Positions 29,861 through 32,978 of a DNA stretch of 32,978 bases are shown here, in pieces. The stretch comes from a virus, in IMG/VR virus record IMGVR_UViG_3300030117_001754, positions 1-32,978 of that record; one strand, 5' to 3'. The translations under genes and the position numbers were made by a program. Numbering within the stretch: position 1 is the first letter of the stretch; each line of letters opens with the position of its first letter. Below the pieces are notes generated by a model. It had not been told where the DNA came from and did not search any database. It worked only from the letters and a program-made list of their open reading frames with translations.

Positions 29861-31244
29861 ATATCATCTCCTGTTCTAATGATATGGTTTCTACAATGGT
29901 AATTGAATCTGTCATTACTTGCAAATACGCACTAGGCAGTACAATCTCCTGTAGAAAAGTAGTCGTTGTCATAGTTGTTTCAGTTTTCTTTTCAGAATTT
30001 TTAGCCACTGTCTTGCTAGCTGGCTTAGACTTTTTGTCCTCTTTGGTGGTTTTTTTAGAACCATCTTTCTTACTAGACTTACTGTCTTTAGATTTACTTT
30101 TTTTGACGATTCTATTTTCATTACTGGGTTCGGTTTTTTGTTCTCCGGGGGTTTCTGATAACTCGCTGTTTTCATCTCCTCCATCTGCAACCTCGCTCTC
30201 CGTTTCTGCCTTCGGTTTTCCCTCTTCGCTTGTTTCTGTTTTTTGCTGGTCATTATTCATCTCCTTCTCCACTGGTTCAGATATACTGATTTGTGGTATT
30301 TCTTCGATAACTGCAACTTCAGTTATCTGTGGTAGTTCAGATGGTAAATCCATCTCTGTATTTATATTCATTGGTACAACTATCAACTCTGGCATTTCAA
30401 TATTTTCTGGTACATTTATTTGCATATCCATATTTATTTCAACGTCCATCGTCATATCTACTTCAATAGTTGGTATATCAACTTGCACTGCTACAAGGTC
30501 ATTTGTGTGCATAGGTCTTTCTAAAATTATTTCATTCGTAACGGATGTTTCAAAGTCAAGACCTGCGACAATAGTGTTTGTTATCTGTTCTTCAATTTGT
30601 TGTTCAATTTGTTGTTCGATTTGTTGCTCGACTTGCTGCTGCACTACATAGTCTTGATATGTAACTAACAATTCGTAGTTATCGGTTATTGGGCCTAGCC
30701 AAGAATTTGAGTTACCAGAATCAATCCCTCTTAGGGAAAAAGAAATATCTGTATCCCCGGTGATAAAGGTATCATTTATAGACTTGGTAAAACTATGGTG
30801 CGTCCATCCATCTTCATACGGGACTGTTACCGTATTTGTTGACGTTTCTGTTTCTCCATTACTTGTGAGCGTAACCTCAGTAACTATGGTATCTTCCAAA
30901 CCATCGAGACACCAGTTGGTGTCGTTACCACAACCGTACCCATGATATTTAATGGTCAAGCTTGTAATTTCTTTGCCTGATTCTAAAGAAGATACATCAA
31001 CTTTTTGCGACACGGATGAGTTCTGCCCTTTAAATCTAATCGTGGGACTGTTGCCTGCGTCATTGTATCTGTTTGCATCTCTCTTCACGTTGCTATCAGA
31101 TAGCGTCCACCCTTGAGTATTATCATCGAAAGTATGATTACTTAGTAGGTTGCCCGAAGTCTCCTCTGCTGACAGATTGTGGGTTGTCAACAGAAAACTT
31201 AACAGGCTTATACGAAGGGTATTTAATAACATTGTTGTTCTCAT
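29733..31244 (-). CDS. large secreted protein with lectin-like N-terminus and low-complexity linker
   Basis: ATG at 31244 follows GAGGAA and gives 503 residues with a signal peptide MRTTMLLNTLRISLLSFLLT up to about residue 28. Residues 30-195 look like a beta-sandwich carbohydrate-binding domain (LLSNHTFDDNTQGWTLSD; two Cys in GYGCGNDTNWCLDG). A QQQVEQQIEQQIEQQIEEQ repeat follows, then an acidic part, a Lys- and Ser-rich linker (KKSKSKDSKSSKKDGSKK), and a C-terminus with AYLQVMTDSITIVE. The 3' 128 bases overlap the next gene. It may be exposed at the host envelope or act as a phage-encoded surface protein. A longer frame to 31298 lacks this ribosome site. Confidence 0.68.
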   Translation of the reverse strand: MRTTMLLNTLRISLLSFLLTTHNLSAEETSGNLLSNHTFDDNTQGWTLSDSNVKRDANRYNDAGNSPTIRFKGQNSSVSQKVDVSSLESGKEITSLTIKYHGYGCGNDTNWCLDGLEDTIVTEVTLTSNGETETSTNTVTVPYEDGWTHHSFTKSINDTFITGDTDISFSLRGIDSGNSNSWLGPITDNYELLVTYQDYVVQQQVEQQIEQQIEQQIEEQITNTIVAGLDFETSVTNEIILERPMHTNDLVAVQVDIPTIEVDMTMDVEINMDMQINVPENIEMPELIVVPMNINTEMDLPSELPQITEVAVIEEIPQISISEPVEKEMNNDQQKTETSEEGKPKAETESEVADGGDENSELSETPGEQKTEPSNENRIVKKSKSKDSKSSKKDGSKKTTKEDKKSKPASKTVAKNSEKKTETTMTTTTFLQEIVLPSAYLQVMTDSITIVETISLEQEMIYEQDLGSYASNDAWDSFNSATQSRWDSMVGVKSSHTFRSYGK

Positions 31245-31662
31245 CAAGTATTCCTCGTTTACGATATTCTTTGATTGCCTCATCTCCAATTTTACCATTT
31301 ATGGGACACGGAGACCCGGCTGAAATCATGCTTAAAAAGATATTATTGTCCTGACACATCAAAGCAGTTGCAGATACACGCAATCCCAAAGATGCCAAAA
31401 GTTTTGCGTTCTTTCTCCGGGTACATGCCTTATCTTCTACATGAAAACCAGAGCTAGCATTAAAAAGTGCTGTGCCAATAGCTCCACTTCTTGTAACAAT
31501 GCACACATCATTACCACTACCAATGGATAAACTTGGACTTATTGCTGATGCAGGTGGCTGGTCTTTGTAATATATGTTTGATGTGCTGTCTGCTGAATAA
31601 GCTATTTCACTTAGTAAAACTCCAAGTAAAATAACGATTATCCAAAGTGCTGTTTCTTTCAT
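31138..31662 (-). CDS. small exported protein with four cysteines
   Basis: ATG at 31662 overlaps the preceding stop (TAATG) and gives 174 residues. The start MKETALWIIVILLGVLLSEI plus AYSADS is a typical signal peptide with cleavage near residue 22. The mature part has four Cys (VCIVT, KACTR, MCQDN, PCPIN), probably two disulfide bonds, and a Pro- and Lys-rich end. No enzyme family is recognised. Its 3' 107 bases overlap the next gene's start region in another frame. It probably acts in the periplasm, perhaps in surface exclusion or lysis. Confidence 0.6.
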   Translation of the reverse strand: MKETALWIIVILLGVLLSEIAYSADSTSNIYYKDQPPASAISPSLSIGSGNDVCIVTRSGAIGTALFNASSGFHVEDKACTRRKNAKLLASLGLRVSATALMCQDNNIFLSMISAGSPCPINGKIGDEAIKEYRKRGILDENNNVIKYPSYKPVKFSVDNPQSVSRGDFGQPTK

Positions 31663-31853
31663 TAGTCTGCATCTGCTATGGTGTTGCCAGCATCTTCCCA
31701 TGCTTTAATTAATTTTCTGTCAATATTATTATCGTCAAGTGGCACGAACATCTCTACACTATCAATGACTGCTTTGATACAACAATATTCACCTGTGCTT
31801 GGGTCATTGACTTTTTGTGCTGAGTTAACTGTTCTGGTATCTGGCATTGACAT
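31662..31853 (-). CDS. small protein behind tail fibre, unknown
   Basis: This 63-residue protein, MSMPDTRTVNSAQKVNDPST followed by GEYCCIKAVIDSVEMFVPLD, is acidic and has a Cys pair. It starts 9 bases after the tail-fibre stop with GGAGAAG as ribosome site, and it is coupled to the next gene. Genes of this size, with VPLD...N.... at the end, often follow phage fibres; a function as a fibre chaperone is only a guess. Confidence 0.55.
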   Translation of the reverse strand: MSMPDTRTVNSAQKVNDPSTGEYCCIKAVIDSVEMFVPLDDNNIDRKLIKAWEDAGNTIADAD

Positions 31854-31862
31854 AATCTTCTC

Positions 31863-32978
31863 CTATGATTGTGCTAAAAGTTCTGCAAAAAAATCTGCAC
31901 CTAAACCACCCATGGCTGCGTTTTGTCCTGTCGTCATACCAGTTTGGTCAGTATTTAATCCATAACGGAAACCATTATCTCCCAAATTGGTAAAGGATAC
32001 AGTTGTCGTTGCACCACTTCCACCCACTAATGCTATAAAACTTGTAGCATTTGCAGTTAAAGTTGGTGATACTCGCATGGTTCTTCTTAGTTGTGGTGTA
32101 GCTTGAATTTGTGTTGAAGTTGCTATATGCCCTGTTGGATTTAATCCACCTTCAACATCAGTTCCGGGAATAAAATATCTATGACAAGTTAGTAATACAT
32201 CAGAAAATTCTTGAAATTGAAATGGTGGCATTGTTGCACTTGTAAACTCACCTATTTCTAATTGAACTCCTGTTAAAAACCATTCATTAGAAGTACTGTC
32301 TGCTAAATTTACATTTGAGCCAGATACCCTGTTGGCACTAGTACTTGATGCCCAAGATGATGAATTTAATGTTCCACTATTATAGGTGCTACCTGAACCG
32401 AGCCACCAATTAATAACAAAACTTTCATTTACATCATCATTTAATGACCCTGTGGTATCTGCTGGTACATTGATTATTTTTTCTTCCCAAGTATTTGCAC
32501 TATCAATAGTATAAGTTTTTGATATCTGTCTTGAATTATCAGCATCAAAAAATTCTACTGTATATGTCCCAGTTTTATTACTTTTAACATAAAATTTTAA
32601 AGTAAGTTTTTCAGCATTACTTGTACCTTTTTTAAAAATTTGTAAATCTCTGCCTTCAAATGATTGTCTTATCAATCCAAAATCACCAGCACCTAAACTG
32701 GTATCTGCTGTTGTGCAATCTAATTTTAATGATTTTTTGTCAAACCCTGTACCTGCTGGCCCATTAGTATCTTGGCTCATTGACCAAGTGCCAAACGTCC
32801 CAAACTGCGTACAGAATCTATCGCAAACATATTGATTGCCTGTAATGCCTGTTTTGTTTCCATAATTAGCTACTTGCATAGCTCCATTATGAATCAAAGG
32901 TGTTACATTTGGTCTTACAGGTTGACCAAAACCTGTGGCTGTACCATTGTTGGTAATCGTTGCTCCTGATGCAATATT
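31863..32978 (-). CDS. tail fibre protein, C-terminal part (runs off right end)
   Basis: The frame is open from the right edge to TGA-type stop at 31863 and gives 372 codons. Residues near the edge (VRPNVTPLIHNGAMQVANYG) match the left-end fibre with four substitutions in 131. The remainder is a beta-rich carbohydrate-binding-like domain (TLKFYVKSNKTGTYTVEFFD, WLTGVQLEIGEF) ending in ATMPPFQFQEFSDVLLTCHR and a Gly-rich tip. The LEIGEFAT..PFE.... signature is common at distal ends of marine phage fibres. If the ends join, it completes the fibre whose start is at 1923. Otherwise it belongs to a second fibre. Confidence 0.85.
   Translation of the reverse strand, partial: NIASGATITNNGTATGFGQPVRPNVTPLIHNGAMQVANYGNKTGITGNQYVCDRFCTQFGTFGTWSMSQDTNGPAGTGFDKKSLKLDCTTADTSLGAGDFGLIRQSFEGRDLQIFKKGTSNAEKLTLKFYVKSNKTGTYTVEFFDADNSRQISKTYTIDSANTWEEKIINVPADTTGSLNDDVNESFVINWWLGSGSTYNSGTLNSSSWASSTSANRVSGSNVNLADSTSNEWFLTGVQLEIGEFTSATMPPFQFQEFSDVLLTCHRYFIPGTDVEGGLNPTGHIATSTQIQATPQLRRTMRVSPTLTANATSFIALVGGSGATTTVSFTNLGDNGFRYGLNTDQTGMTTGQNAAMGGLGADFFAELLAQS
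32586..32978. repeat. right copy of imperfect terminal repeat
   Basis: This is the counterpart of 1-393, at the same frame and without indels. The two copies differ at eight positions clustered near the two ends of the overlap. Bases beyond the repeat on either side are not shared within the window. Confidence 0.9.

Noticed and set aside
29884-30651. Plus-strand frame of 255 codons rich in Ser, Ile and Val
   Set aside because: It mirrors the low-complexity and repeat parts of the secreted protein gene; the hydrophobic composition arises from the opposite strand.
1-32978. tRNA, rRNA, DNA polymerase or phage RNA polymerase genes
   Set aside because: No cloverleaf or polymerase motif was seen in reading both strands; all large frames are accounted for by structural proteins.

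Overview
The window reads as an almost complete genome of a small, AT-rich, T7-like (podovirus-type) tailed phage. It has a head-to-tail connecting portal, gp11/gp12-like tail tubular proteins, three gp14/gp15/gp16-position internal virion proteins and a tail fibre with a T7 gp17-type N-terminus. It has no RNA polymerase and no DNA polymerase, so host enzymes must do most transcription and replication. The fibre repeats (AKIADDAI... modules), the small basic connector-region proteins, the Bbp19-like protein and the GTA-type holin resemble marine bacteriophages. The host cannot be named from sequence alone.

Layout. (1) 1-18.8 kb, minus strand: tail fibre (runs off the left end), three very large internal virion proteins (one with a zeta-toxin-like P-loop kinase domain), tail tubes, major capsid, scaffold, portal, seven small mostly basic proteins and a GNAT-fold protein. 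(2) 18.8-22.7 kb, minus strand: large and small terminase, a protein with an SSB-type acidic C-terminal tip, a lambda O-like replication initiator and a 90-residue leader protein. (3) 22.65-22.78 kb: divergent control region with a 16-bp sequence identical to the bacterial chromosomal parS consensus, a 19-bp palindrome and the first early promoter. (4) 22.8-28.3 kb, plus strand: early operon(s) of many very small genes behind repeated TTGACA promoters, a serine recombinase, an ERF-family annealing protein and a stand-alone LexA-type DNA-binding domain. (5) 28.3-31.9 kb, minus strand: lysis and secreted-protein cassette (M15 endolysin, holin-like proteins, two signal-peptide proteins), ending at a strong terminator that faces the early operon. 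(6) 31.9 kb to the right end: C-terminal part of a tail fibre.

The last 393 bases match the first 393 at 8 mismatches, in the same frame of a fibre gene. The simplest reading is a circular or circularly permuted genome of about 32.6 kb whose late transcript runs from the control region leftward through the fibre and then through the lysis genes to the 28.3 kb terminator. The alternative is two paralogous fibres.

The most unusual feature is a plasmid-like set: a perfect parS, three in-phase DnaA boxes next to dyads and an AT-rich stretch inside the initiator gene, a palindrome in the control region that nearly repeats an origin dyad, and a serine recombinase. No ParA, full ParB or tyrosine integrase is seen. 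I infer that the phage may borrow host DnaA and host ParB for extrachromosomal replication or partition. That is a hypothesis from sites, not a demonstrated system.

No gene-free stretch exceeds 300 bases. No tRNA, rRNA, CRISPR array or insertion sequence was recognised.
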